This document shows positions 39,285 to 52,200 of a stretch of 64,000 bases of DNA, piece after piece; within the stretch, counting starts at the first letter, position 1, and each line of letters opens with the position of its first letter. Source of the stretch: Symbiodinium natans (Eukaryota; Sar; Dinophyceae; Suessiales; Symbiodiniaceae). Position numbers and translations under genes: made by a program. The stretch covers positions 1 to 64,000 of the forward strand of contig CAJNDS010002842.1 in the NCBI GenBank assembly GCA_905221605.1, written 5' to 3'. The notes below the pieces were generated by a model. It was not told the origin of the DNA. It saw only the letters and a list, made by a program, of their open reading frames with translations, and searched no databases.

Positions 39285-42200
39285 CTGCGATCCGACGGCG
39301 AACCCTCAACCGCTCAAGCCGGAGCTCTATGGGTTCAAGATTTTGGGGTTTTCCCGAATGCTGGGGTGGGCAGACGTGCCTGGGGGGTGACCTCCTGGCA
39401 GAGGGGCAGGGGGCTTGGGTGGGCAGGGTGGGGGCATTTAAGGATTCAGGGGTTGAGGGTTTAGGGTTTAGGGTTTAGGGTTTATTAGGCTGACCCAATA
39501 AGGTGCCTGAAAAAACGGCCATACACTCCCGACTAAGAGTGAGTCAGAGAATCCCTGACAAGGGTTATGTAGGGGGATACAAGTGTACATAATTGCATAA
39601 GTTCCTTAGTCGCTACTCAGAACTGATAAGAGAACGCGTGACAGCAGGTACGGCAACACCCTGGCGTTGAATGGTCGCGACTGCTCGACACAGCGCAGAT
39701 TTCAGAGACCTTTCCGCACAACCGAGCTACCGGCAAGATGAGAGTCTAGGGGGAAGTTTCATGACCTCTTAGTATAGGGTTTAGGGTTTAGGGTGTAGGG
39801 TTTAGGGTTAGCCCCTTACCTTCTTTACAGGGTTCTGAAGTATGGGCCCTTGGGTTTTCTTGGAGGCTTTTCTTCGGTACACAAGGGCTATGTAGCTTCC
39901 CCAAGTACGGGCCCATACGAAGAGACCATGTAACTACCCTTAGAGAGAGCCGGAAGACGTGGGAACCGGTTTCTCTTACGACCGTACGGCTTCTGTTCCA
40001 TGACAAGCACCCCCGGGTGCGGGTTCAGGCTAAACCCTAAACCCTAAGCCCTAAGCCCTAAACCCTAAACCCTAGACCCTAAACCCTGAACCCATTTTCT
40101 TAGGAACCCCACCCCGAGAACCCAATGCATCCCAATGCACAGCCCCCCCCCCCCCCCCCCCCCCCCCCCGCCGCCAAAGATCTCAAAACAAGTCTTAGAC
40201 CCTGCACCCTTAGCACATCAGACGGCCAAGATTGTTCACTGTTTGGGGTAAGGTTGCTACTCGGCAGTTCATGCGTCGAGGTAGCCAGGGAGGGGGGGTG
40301 GGGGTTATGAAAAGCAGTTGGGTGGGGGGGGGGGGGGTACTTAGGACCTTTCTTAACACTACTCCTAGACCCTAAACCCTAGACCCTAAACCCTAAACCC
40401 GGCAAGTGCAAGCAGAGACGCGGCCGAGGAAGATTTTCGAGGAGGGGCCTCCGGTGATTGCCAGGCCCGAAGTGCCGGGGACCCTAAGGGCGGCTGGTGA
40501 GGCCACGGCCTTCCCAGGCTGCCAAGCTTGTCAGGGTTTAGGGTTTAGGGTTTAGGGTTTTTAGTTTTTAGGGTTCAGGGTATGCGTAGTCCCAAAGGCT
40601 AACCATTGGTTCCCTTACCCTAGAGGCCCGACAACTCGCCCAAGCAACCAGGTCCCTGAAAGCTGTCAATGCCCCTAAACCCCAAACCCTATCAACCCTG
40701 TACCCTAAACCATATCACCCTAAACCCTATCAACCCTAAACCCTATCAACCCTCAACCCTAAACCCTAACCCTGAACCCCAAACCCCAAACCCTAAACCC
40801 TAAACCCTAAACCCTAAACCCTAGACCCTAGACCCTAAACCCTAAACCCTACACCCAAGCCCTCTAAGTGGTGGGTCTAGCAACGAGGTTCCACGAAATG
40901 GAGCGTGCGGCCATGCGCCTGACCGCCTTGGTGGGCTATCGAGGTCCCCTCCGCAGGTTGAGGTTTAGGGTTTAGGGTTTGGGGTTTAGGGTTCAGGGTT
41001 TAGGGTTTCCGCTTTAGGGTTTCGGGTTTAGGGTTTAGCTGTTTCGGGTTTAGGGTTGAGGTAGGGTTTCCTTAAGCCCTTGAAACCCTCGACCCTAAAT
41101 CCTCTTGTGATTGAAGCTTGGGCTTAACTAGGGTTCAGGGTTGAGGGCTTACGGGCCCTGTGCCATAAACCCTACACCCTAAACCCTAAGCCCTAAACTC
41201 TAAACCTGGGGCCCTCTATTCCCATTTTGACATCCCATGGGATCTCGACGCCAGGTTTATAAGGTTTGGGGTTGAGGTTTTAGGGCTTAGCGTTTAGGAC
41301 AATCTGATGAGGGCGGTTTAATCCGGCGTTACTATCTCACCTATGCCTGGCCTGGACTGGGTTCAGGTGCAGGAACGGTCGAGTACCTGTACAGCCTCGC
41401 AGCCTGCACTTGGGGTTTAGGGTTTAGGGTTTCGGGTTTAGGGGGAGCATGCTCGCTGTTGCTAGAGTTAGGCTTGCTTGTTAACCCCAAACGGTTGTTT
41501 ACTGTACCTCTTTCTTGTTTTTCTCAGGAGCGGAGGGGGGGGGGGGGGCGACCTTTTGTTGCAAGGGGGGTCTATGTTCTGAGCCCCCGTTGACACATCC
41601 TAAACCCTAAGCCCTGAGTCAGCCACTGGCTTGGCGATACAGAGGTCACCCTACGTTTCGGGTTCAGGGTTTAGGGTTTAGCTCAGGCCATTCCTTGCGA
41701 GCCCCTTGGGGGATTGATCTCGAATTCTGGTCCTTCTTTTGGGCAAACCCTAAACTACAAACCCTGGTTTCGGGAGTTTTGTTGGTACGTTGGGTTTCTT
41801 AAATGGGGCTTGAGGGCATCATCGGGCTTATAGGGCTTATATTATCTTGCGCATGAGGACTTCAGGTTTTGGGCTTGGGGCAGTTCGCCTCTTGGGAGAT
41901 AGGGTTTAGATGTCTGGGGCTTAGGTTGGCGTCTGGGGCTTTCGTTGGCGTCTTGAGGGATGCCAGTGTTGTTTCCGGTCTGCGGAAAAGGCTCAAGCCA
42001 AAATGCCTCAAGTGCCCTTATGAGCTCCTCCTAAATCCCTACATCCCTTAAACCTTGCATACCCAGTAGTAGAACTTTAAACCTTCTGGGTTTCCTTATT
42101 TCGTAGGACTAGTAAAGTTTAACCTTGTATTCCTTGGTCATTTCAGCAGTAAGAAACCCTAAATCCCGAAATCCCTAAACGCTAGAACCCGAAACCCCAA

Positions 42201-45200
42201 CGCAAAAAAGCCTTCAACTGCAGCCCACAAGCCTTACATCTAGGAGAGCTCCTGTGTGCTTGCTTACCCGGTGGTGTAGGGCTTAGAGTTTGGGGTTTAG
42301 GGTTTAGGGTTTAGGGCTAGGGTTTAGGGTTTAGGGTTTAGGGGTTGAGAACGGTGGCCCTTCTCAAAAACTGTCTCTAGACCCTCAGCGCGTTCATACC
42401 TAACCCGCCCGAACCCCCACTCTCAACCCTAAAACCCTGAAGCTCCCAAAACCCACAAACCCTAAAACCCTTAAACCCTAAACACCCTAAAGCACTAATT
42501 CCCTTAATCCTTATAATTTGAACGCTAAACCGAAAGAAGCTTAAACCCAGGCCCTGAGACGCACACGTTCTGCTTCTTGGAGCTGAACCCCCGACTTCAG
42601 GCAAGGCCATTTCTTCCTGGCTCAAAACCCAACTTTTCAACTTTTGGGCTTCTTGTAAGGTAGTTATTCTGAAAGTTTCAACTTTCATTTCCTTTGGTTT
42701 TGGGCCAGTAAGATTTTGGGCTCTAGGGTTTTAAGGTTTGAGGTTCTTGGGTTTAAGGTATAATTAGGGTGTAGGGGTTTAGGGATTAGGGTTTGGGATT
42801 TAGAAACCTTAAGATTTTGTTTTCAGGGTTTAGGGGTTAAGGTTTCAGGGTTTTAGGGCTTCAGGATTTAAGCCTCTATGGTTTCACGTCTCTGGTTTCA
42901 TAAGCCCTGTTTCCCAGACCCCTAAACCCTACGAGTGTTTTCTAGAGTTAAGGGTCTGCAGGGTTTGTAGGGTTTATAGGGTTTGTAGGGCTTGTAGGCC
43001 TTATAGGGCTTATAGGGTTTTTGGGGTTTATAGGGTCTTTAATGGTTTGTAAGGTTTATAGGGTCTTTAGGGTTTATAGGGGCTTTTAGGGTTTAGGGTG
43101 GAGGCCGACGAGGCGGAGCTCGCGAGAGACGTCGACTTGGCGAAGTGGCTCGAGCTGCATGCCACGGGCTTGATGGGAAATGCGTCACCGATTCACGGGC
43201 GCACAACCACGCCCATGCCAACCATTATTTTGGGCGGCCGTGGAGCTCGACACGACATCCCGTCTGCTCACAGGGCAGTGTTTAGTTGCGTGCAGTTGTG
43301 GCTCGCACGTATGTGCTAAGCCTTATAGACGCTGAACCCCTGAACCCTAAACCCTAAACCCTAAACCTTAAACCCTAAACCCTAAACCCTAAACCCTAGG
43401 TTTAGGGTTTAGGGTTTAGGGTAGAGGGTTTAGGGTTTAGGGTTTAGGGTTTAGGGTCCTAGCCCTGAACTCAAGAACCCCAGAAGAGCCCAGGCAACAA
43501 ACTCCCCCTGTATCCCGCAATGTTTTTAAGGGTTTAGGGTTTAGGTTAGGGTTTAGGGTTTAGGGTTGAAGGCTTCGGGTTTGAATGATACCAAAAGCAA
43601 GCCTGAACCCTGAAGCCCTAAACTTTAATAAAGCACAAACCTTAAACCCTAAGCCCGAAACCCTAACCCCTGAAGCTACGCCACAAACCCTAAACCCTAA
43701 ACCCTGACCCCTGGCCTCTCTTGCCCTGGGGAAAGCCCAGTAAGCTTGGAACTTGGTGAGGTGGAGCACCCTGTCACTGAGGCACGCGCATCCTGGGCCC
43801 CTGAAGGGAACATCGTAGGGTTCGGGTTTAGGGTTTAGGGTTTAGGGTTTAGGGTTTAAGGGTTTCTTGGGTAGGGTGCCTCGAATCGGTTTATGGTTTA
43901 GGGGTTGGGGGCATCCCATGATAATGCGGCGGCCGCGTACTGATGGCAATGAAAGTTTAGCGGTTTAAGTTTCGGGTTTAGGGTTTAGGGTTTAGGGTTT
44001 AGAGTGGGCCTAAACCCTAAACCCTGAACCTTTAGGGTTAGGCTGATGTTACAAGGGGATTGTGACACAGGGGTTATGCAGGCCGGGGTCTGCAGCCGAA
44101 ACATAGGAGCTGCAAACGTTCATTGCCCCAAAGCCCCATACCTCCTACTTGGAAGCGTAAAGGGCTCGTTACGGGCTGTTAGGGTTTAGGGTTTCGGGCT
44201 TCGTGTTTCGGATTTCGGATTTCGGGTTTCGGGTTTAGGGCGCTTGGAAGCCCTTTTGACGTAGTAAGTAGATACTCCTCGAAGACCTGGGCATCGTCCA
44301 CGTCGGCGACGACGGGCTCGGCATCGGCATGTTGAGCTTCATTCGGGCATTCTTGAGCTGGAGGGACTGCGGATACGCCACGCAGGGCGTCGAGCCAGCG
44401 ACAGCAGCGTAGGCGAGTCAATCGGCTCCACAAGCTTCTGCAGCCAGAGCATTGTGGCATCGGAAGCGACGGCCACGCCTGCTCTGTGCGCGACCCCGCT
44501 GAGGTTCTAGGGAAGGACGAGGTGACACGCATCGACGGCTCCGACCGCACTGACAGGGTCCGGTAGACTCACCGAAGCTACATGAAAACGCTTGCCGACG
44601 CGTTGCACTACGCCGGCAGCTACTTCCTTCTAACAGGTTGGTTTTGGGTCAGCTGGACTTATAGGACTTAGGGTTACGCCTCCAACCCTCCAAAAAAGCC
44701 TAACCCTAGTTATAACCTTGTAACCCAAAGCCTAAGCCCGAAATCCTAAACCCTAAACCCTAAACCCGTTATGAGCATGATTACAGGGTTTCTAGGCGAT
44801 ACTGAGTTGAAGTACCGGTCAAATCTGCCAAGTGAAGCTCACCAGTCGCATCCCACCACCTGTAGCCCGTAGTTCAGTACTTTTTACCTGGCAAACCCTC
44901 AACTCTAAACCCTAAACCCTAAACCCTAAACCCCAAACCCCAAACCCCAAACCCCAACCCCAAACCCCAAACCCCAAACCCCAAACCCTAAACCCTAAAC
45001 CTCAAACCCTAAACCCTAAACCCTAAACCCTAAACCCAGTTCCTTCCTAGCACGTCATGGTTCCTCTGCCCAGAGTCTCAACACCACCAAGCCAGGGTCT
45101 GCCCTAAACCCTAAACCCTAAACCCTAAACCCTAAACCCTAAACCCTAAACCTAAACCCGGTTATGCGAGCGCTTTAGGGTTTCAGCCTTAGGGTTAAGT

Positions 45201-46220
45201 GCCTTGTGTAGGTTTAGTAGGGTTGAGGCTCAAGTTTTTTCGGGTTCATGTCCAGGGTTTATACCGTTTGAGGGTTTAGGGTTTAGGGTTCGTCTAGGGT
45301 TTCTACCATCCATGGGGTTTAGGGTAGAGTTTTTTCGGGTTTTAGTGTTCATGTCTAGGGTTTGTACCAGTTATGGGGTGCGGTGAAGCTTTTTAGGGTT
45401 TAGTGTTCGTGGCTAGGGTTCATACCAGTTACAGGGATTTTGGTTCAGTTTAAGTACAGTGTATACCGTTTCTGGTGTTTGGGGTTGATTTTTTCATTAT
45501 GATTCAGGGTTTATGTCTAGGGTTTATGCCATTTACAGGGTGTAGGGTTAAGTTTCCAGGGTTCAGACATATCCCGGGTTTTATACCATTTGTAGGGCGT
45601 AGGGTTGAATGACACCCCGAAGCCGAAACTAGGTCGGCCCTTGGGATAGGTTTATAGTTTCCCTTATGGGGCTTAGGAGGATCATGTTCAGGAGCGTGTT
45701 TTTTCAGAGGGTTTTGAGGGCCATCCTAGTAGCCCTAAACCCTAAACCCTAAAGCCTAAACCCCGCCTTCTCCGCACAGTCCATCACGGGCGTGAACATG
45801 CCAGCGACGCAGCTCCAGATTGCCATGGCCCTGCCCCCACGGTTGTTGAGTCGCGGGGCTCGGAAGCTTCGGCAGAAGGTTGAAGTGCTCCTGTTCTTTG
45901 AGTGTCTTCATACGCCTCATGAGTCTGTTGGCAATTTGTTGTAGGGTTTGTCGTTTGTTTAGGAAAATGGTAGCGTGAATGTGTGGGTGTGTGTTTTTGT
46001 TTTTTGTGTTTTCTTGGGGCTGGGAGGGGGGGGGGGGGTTGGGGCTTCAGGGCTTGTAGGCCATCTAGGATCGATAGGGTTTAAGGGGACTAGGAGGCGG
46101 GTGACAGTTTGTCGGTCATCAATCTCGAAGGAGTTCCTTGAAGGGACGAGGCGGCGGTTTGTTGAGTCGGAGTTGAGGTAGGTGTGTGTGTGTGTGTGTC
46201 TAAGCATTTTAGAGGCAGAA

Positions 46221-46261
<41 letters not shown>

Positions 46262-49200
46262 ATTAATGTACTGTTCTTCTTCTTTAGTAACCCGAAACCC
46301 TAGACCCGAAACCCTAAGCCCTGTACTGTCATTCTCCTGTGTGTTCTTTTGGTCTTTTGGTGGGAGGTCTGGTCTGTGAGCTGAGATGGCCTGATTTCAG
46401 ACCTTCTGACCGGAACTGCAGATTGTTTAAGGGTTTCGAGTTTAAGGTTTAGGGTTTAGGGACCAGAACTGCAGATTGTTTAAGGGTTTCGAGTTTAAGG
46501 TTTAGGGTTTAGGGTTTAGGGTTTAGGGTTTAGGGGTATGGCTTGGGGGGTGGGGGGGGAGGGGGCCGCCATTGTCACCGAAGCCGTCTTTGCCACTCCC
46601 TTATCGGCTGATTATCTCAAGCACAAAAACGAAGAATGTAGGGGTTGGAGTCTCTATATACCTGTACTATGAGAACCTATTCGAATTGTTGAGGCCGCTG
46701 TAGTAGAAAAAAATAGCTCCCGAGCCTAAGCCCCAAACGCGAGCCCATTTCTTCAACACAAATCAAAAAGCCTTAAACCCCATGACCTTAAAGATGAAAA
46801 GCCTATAGACTGGTTTCGAAACCCGATCAACCCTGTGACCCTGAAACCTCATAGCCCGATAACCCTGTAACCCTACACTGGCCCCACATCCCTGAACCGG
46901 GACCCCACCTGAGCTAACCCTAAACCCTATAAACCCTATAAACCCTATAAACCCTATAAACCCTATAAACCCTATAAACCCTATATACCCTATAAACCCT
47001 ATAAACCCTATAAACCCTATAAGCCCTATAAGCCCTATAAGCCCTATAAGCCCTATAAACCCTATAAACCCTATAAACCCTATAAACCCTAAACCCTAAA
47101 CAGCACTCAGCGCACAACCCACAACCCTCAATCCTGGCTCTGCCCCTGGAAGCCCTAAGCCCTAAACCCTAAAACCCTAAAACCCGAAAACCCGAAAACC
47201 CTAAACCCTATAGACCCTAAACCCTCTTGTTCGGCGCCAGGGCATTGCGCTCCACAACATTCCGGACATCCGGAGGACTGGGTGTGCTGTAGGACCTGTT
47301 TCGCGCAGCCTTGTAAGCCTTAACCCCTAGAACCGAAATCATAAACCCTGAAGCCCTGAACCCTATACGCCCTACAAACCCTACGCCCTCAACCCTAAAC
47401 CCTAAACCCCAAACCCTAAGCCCTGCAAACCCTGAGCCCTAAATCTCAAATCCAGAGCCCAACTGCCTGCGGCAGGTTCTACGGCTACGACCCGCTGGCT
47501 CCTGAGCCAGGGTAGGTACGTAGGGTTTAGGGTTTAGGGTTTGGGCTTTAGGGTTTAGGGTTTAGGGACTAGGATTATGGGATTTATAGGGTTGATAGGG
47601 TTTATAGGGTTTATAGGGTTTATAGGGTGTATAGGGTTTATAGGGTGTATAAGTGGAAAGGGTTTAGGGTTTGGGGTTTGGTGTTAGGGTGTAGGGTGAA
47701 GGGCCGAAGGGGTTCATGATCGGGCCGCATGGGAGGGGTTGGGGCTTTCGCAGGCCCTGAACTACCTTAAGCCCGACACCCTAACCTCCTGTAGGCCCTG
47801 CAGGCTTTAGGCTTCAGGTGTTCCTGTGCTTCGGGTTCAGTGGGTTTAGGGCTTAGGGCTGGTTAGAACTATTCTGTGTCTGGGGGTCTGATGCTTCGGG
47901 GGTATGTCTTCAGCTGAACCTAAAATCCTAAGCCTAAGGCCCTTAACCCCACACCCTACAAATCCTGAAGCCCCTAATCCCTATACCCTCCAATGATAAT
48001 CCCTAACCAGCCCTAAACCCTAAACCCTAAACCCTAAACCCCAAACCCTGAACCCTAAACTACCCTAAACTACCCTAAACCCTACACCCTACACCCTACA
48101 CCCTAAACCCTAAACCCTAAACCCTAAACCCTAAACCCTAAACCCTAAACCCTAAACCCTAAACCCTAAACCCTAAACCCTAAACCGAAACCGTAAGCCA
48201 GAAGTCTCGGCTTTGAGGTCCGAGTGCTCCAAGATCGACTTCTTCGCCGTCGACTACCCGCCCATTACCACGGTGCACCCCATCCTGCTTAAAATTGAGG
48301 GTTTAGGGTTTAGGCTTAGGGTTTAGGGTTTAGGGTTTAGGGTTTAGGGTTTAGGGTTTAGGGTTTAGGGTTTAGGGTTTGAAGATGACTTTGCTATCGG
48401 AGGCCTAGAATCAGGTTGGGGGTCTAGGTTCAGGGTGTAGGGTTTTGATACACTTTGTGGTTCGGTTCAGCGTGAGTTTTGGCTCAGTTTAGGCTGTAGG
48501 GGGCGCTCGGAGTGCCCCTACACCCTAATAACCCTAAACCCAGAAACTCCCTACCGAAGTGTTGCAAGGAGGCACCAAGTCATCCGAAAGCTTACAAACT
48601 CTCGCTGGTCTTTCGGCTTTGGCCAAGGGGATGGCCTGGAGCTCATGTTTATACGTTTATGCGTTGTTTTGGTGAAGGGTTTGGGGTTCAAGGGCTGCTT
48701 TTTTAGATTTTAGGGTTTAAGAGTTTGGGTTACCTTAGAAGCCTCTAAGCGTTTCATAAAGAAAGGCCCCTTAAAACGGCACGTCTCGCTTAACAAAGGC
48801 AGCCGCCACAATTACCCCAAAGCCTCAACCCTAAACCCTAAACCCTAAACCCTAAACCCTAAACCCTAAACCCTAAACCCTAAACCTAAGCCCTAAACCC
48901 TAAACCCTAAACCCTAAACCCTAAACCCTAAACCCTCAGCCGCTTTCGCCCGCCAGCACTGCTGCGCCTCCCGCATCACGGCCGAGAATCCGGACGAGGG
49001 CTTCAAGCCCACCAGCGGCAAGATCAACAGCGTGAGGCGGGCGGTTTAGGGTTTAGGGTTTAGGGTTTAGGGTTTAGGGTTTAGGGTTTAGGGTTTAGGG
49101 TTCAGAGTTTAGGGTTTAGGGTTGCTTGAGCAGCTCTTAGGTTCTATTCTACATGGCCGGTTCTCAACGTTATGGTCCCCTTTTTTGGTACTCTGAAGAA

Positions 49201-52200
49201 TAGGGGCCGCCTGATAGTAAGGATCCCCTCAGCAGGGGCCACAATTTAGAGAAATCACCACACGGGGTTAGGGGTTGAAGGGGGTTGAAGGGGTTTACGG
49301 AAGTTTCTTGCGTTCGGTGTAGAGGAAACCCTGACCATGCCCATGCTTGCATTAGTCCGCAGATGAGAGTGCGGAGAGTTTAGGGCTGGTTATGTTTGGG
49401 ATCCGAAGTATAGGCCCTTGATTTGGGTCCCCTTTTATTATATACCAGGCCCTTTAAACAAGGGTAAGGGACCAGACTACGGGCGCATGGTTCCAACCTG
49501 AAAGGCTTTGAGTTTTTTTTCGGATTTAGGGTTTAGGGTTGAGGGTTTAGGGTTTAGGGCTTCGTCAGCTACAGAAAAGGATGGCTCTGGGTTCTTCAGG
49601 CGTGCGTATGGCACTGCAACCCAGCCAAATGGCCTGCAAAAATGGGGCCGCGCAAGATGACTGAAGAAGTCAACCTAAGGCCCCTAAACCCCTAAACCCC
49701 TAAACCCCTAAACCCCTAAACCCCTAAACCCCTAAACCCCTAAACCCCTAAACCCCTAGACCCCTAGACCCCTAAACCCCTAAACCCCTAAACCCCTAAA
49801 CCCCTAAACCCCTAAACCCCTAAACCCCTAAACCCCTAAACCCCTAAACCCCTAAACCCCTAAACCCCTAAACCCCTAAACCCCTAAACCCCTAAACCCC
49901 TAAACCCCTGAACCCCTGAACCTCTGAACCCCCTAAACCCCTAAACCCTAAACCCTAAACCGAAGCACCATCCTTCCCCCCAAGCCTGAAAGCACCTCAA
50001 GCCACATCAACCTCGAAGGCCGAGCCGTGAATTAAACCACTCATCCTAACCTCCAAAGGCCTCCCAAATTTTGGGGTTTAGGGTTTAGGGTTTAGGGTTT
50101 AGGGTTTAGGGTTTAGGGTTTAGGGTTTAGGGTTTAGGGTTTAGGGTTTAGGGTTTAGGGTTTAGCCCAACCCCAAAACCTCCCAATAAGGCTTCCGAAG
50201 CCTGAACAATCACAAAGCCACAAAACTCCCGAAGCCGACTCTAAGCCCGACAAAAACCCCTCCCTACACCCGGCTGAGCCCCATAAACCTACACAGAAAG
50301 GACTGCTCCCCTTGCATGGCTTTTGATTACTACTACGGATTGTGTGGTTGTAACAAACCCCATGAAACCTCCCTAGCCACTCCAAAACCCCAATAGCCCC
50401 CTAAACTGAAACCCGAAACCCTAGACCTAAACCCTAAACCCTAAACCCTAAACCCTATACGGGGGCAGCCGAAAGGGGAAGGGAATCAACCCAAACAGTC
50501 GCCAGAGGTTTCACCCTGAACCAACCAGCAAACACCAAGAACTCAAAACTTCTTTTTGCTACCAGGCGCATGGCCCAGTCTTGAGCCAATAAGATTACCG
50601 GGTGCATTGACCCTTCAACTTTCAACACCAACTCCTTTCTACAATACCAACTGCAGCTCCGCACTCCCCCTGTCCTAGGATTTCCTAGGACACATTGGAG
50701 GTGCAGATCTTTGGCCAAGAACCGCCATTTAGGCAGCAGCCAGCTGCTTGAAATGCACATTATGGTTTTACGTCATCCAGGACGAACCTTCAGCTCATTG
50801 GCCGAATCCCTTACCATTGAGGATTTCTTCACCTCGCACTTGAAAAGGTTTACGTTCCAGCGGCCCGTGCCCCACCAAGGAACTCAGCATTCACCACCCA
50901 GCCATCCTTGAGGCAATGCTTACAAAGCGTCTTAGCCCTGGGCTGTGAATATCGCAGAACATCACAGTCACTGCTTGCGTGCATACAGTTCCCACCCACT
51001 GTTGTATACAAAGTGGCACTCGCAGGAATAACCACCACTTTCTTGATCCACAGCCATTTATACAGCCGCCGAAAGAGGCACCATGCCAATTCCCAGAGTA
51101 TAATTGCTGCCACCAAATACGCAACAAGGTCTGAATTGTTGATAACCATTTCAATACCTTGAGCCAGAACCATAACCGTAGATGTGTTGGCGACCTTGCA
51201 CACCCCTTCTTCTGAGCAGAAGAAACCAGCATTTGACACTTCTTCTCCACCAGTTGCCATCCCTTGCAGAGATGCAGCCACCATCATGACCGCCATTGCA
51301 AGCGAGGCCCTTTTCAAGTCAGTTCCTTGCACCAGCAGTTGGAGACCCCAAAGTGCCTTTTGCTTTGCATACACCTGTCCACTCATCAATTTTGTCAACA
51401 GGTCAGCGATCATATACTCACCGCGAAGATGCGCTATCACCATGTAACCACGGTCCACCAGAGACCTGACACCGGCTGCTCGAATTCTCAGGTGTCTTGT
51501 CCTCCAGCTTCCAGCAGGATATTGAATGATCGAGCACGTCGAAACCGAATCTGTATACAGCACTTTTTGCAGCGATTCTTCACCCGTTCCAACCAAAGCG
51601 GCAATTATAGGGGTGCACGACTGAATCATCGTTGCTCCCTCTATAGACGCATGCAACTCAGCTTCAGCAGTACTTAAAGCCACCGTTGATTGTCTCTGCA
51701 ATGCCCACATCACTGGACAATCACCCCAAACCACCACCGCTCCTGAGTGGCTCTTTTCGTTTTCACCTGCTGCAAAGCTAGCATCCGCGTAGGACTCCAC
51801 CACCTTGACGCCTCGCCCATAACGCACACCTCATTCCTTTCTTTTTCGCATGTTGCGATTGCTCCAAACGTCAGGCCTAACGTTGGAGTTGCAGCAAGGT
51901 ATCGAAATACCTCCTCAGCCTTTTTAACCACAAATCGCGGCCTTCGGGATGTCCACAAAGACAACTGGCTTGCGCAGAAAGCCAAATCAGGTCGAGTTTT
52001 GATTGCCACCCAGAGGAACTCCCCTACGGCACCTTGAGCCGCTCGCAAGGAAGGAATATCCACCTCCTCTTCTTCACCTGGAGTTTCTTTCACCATTGGC
52101 AGGTTACTACCTTTTCCAGTTTCATCAATCTGATACCCTCTTCGGTTCAGCAAATCTCTCACGAAGTCCTCCTGGTTGAGAAAGAAGCTGCCATTTCGAT

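Noticed and set aside
46917-47117. 65-codon minus-strand frame of repeated YRV/YRA
   Set aside because: Translation of the 9-mer CCCTATAAA array.
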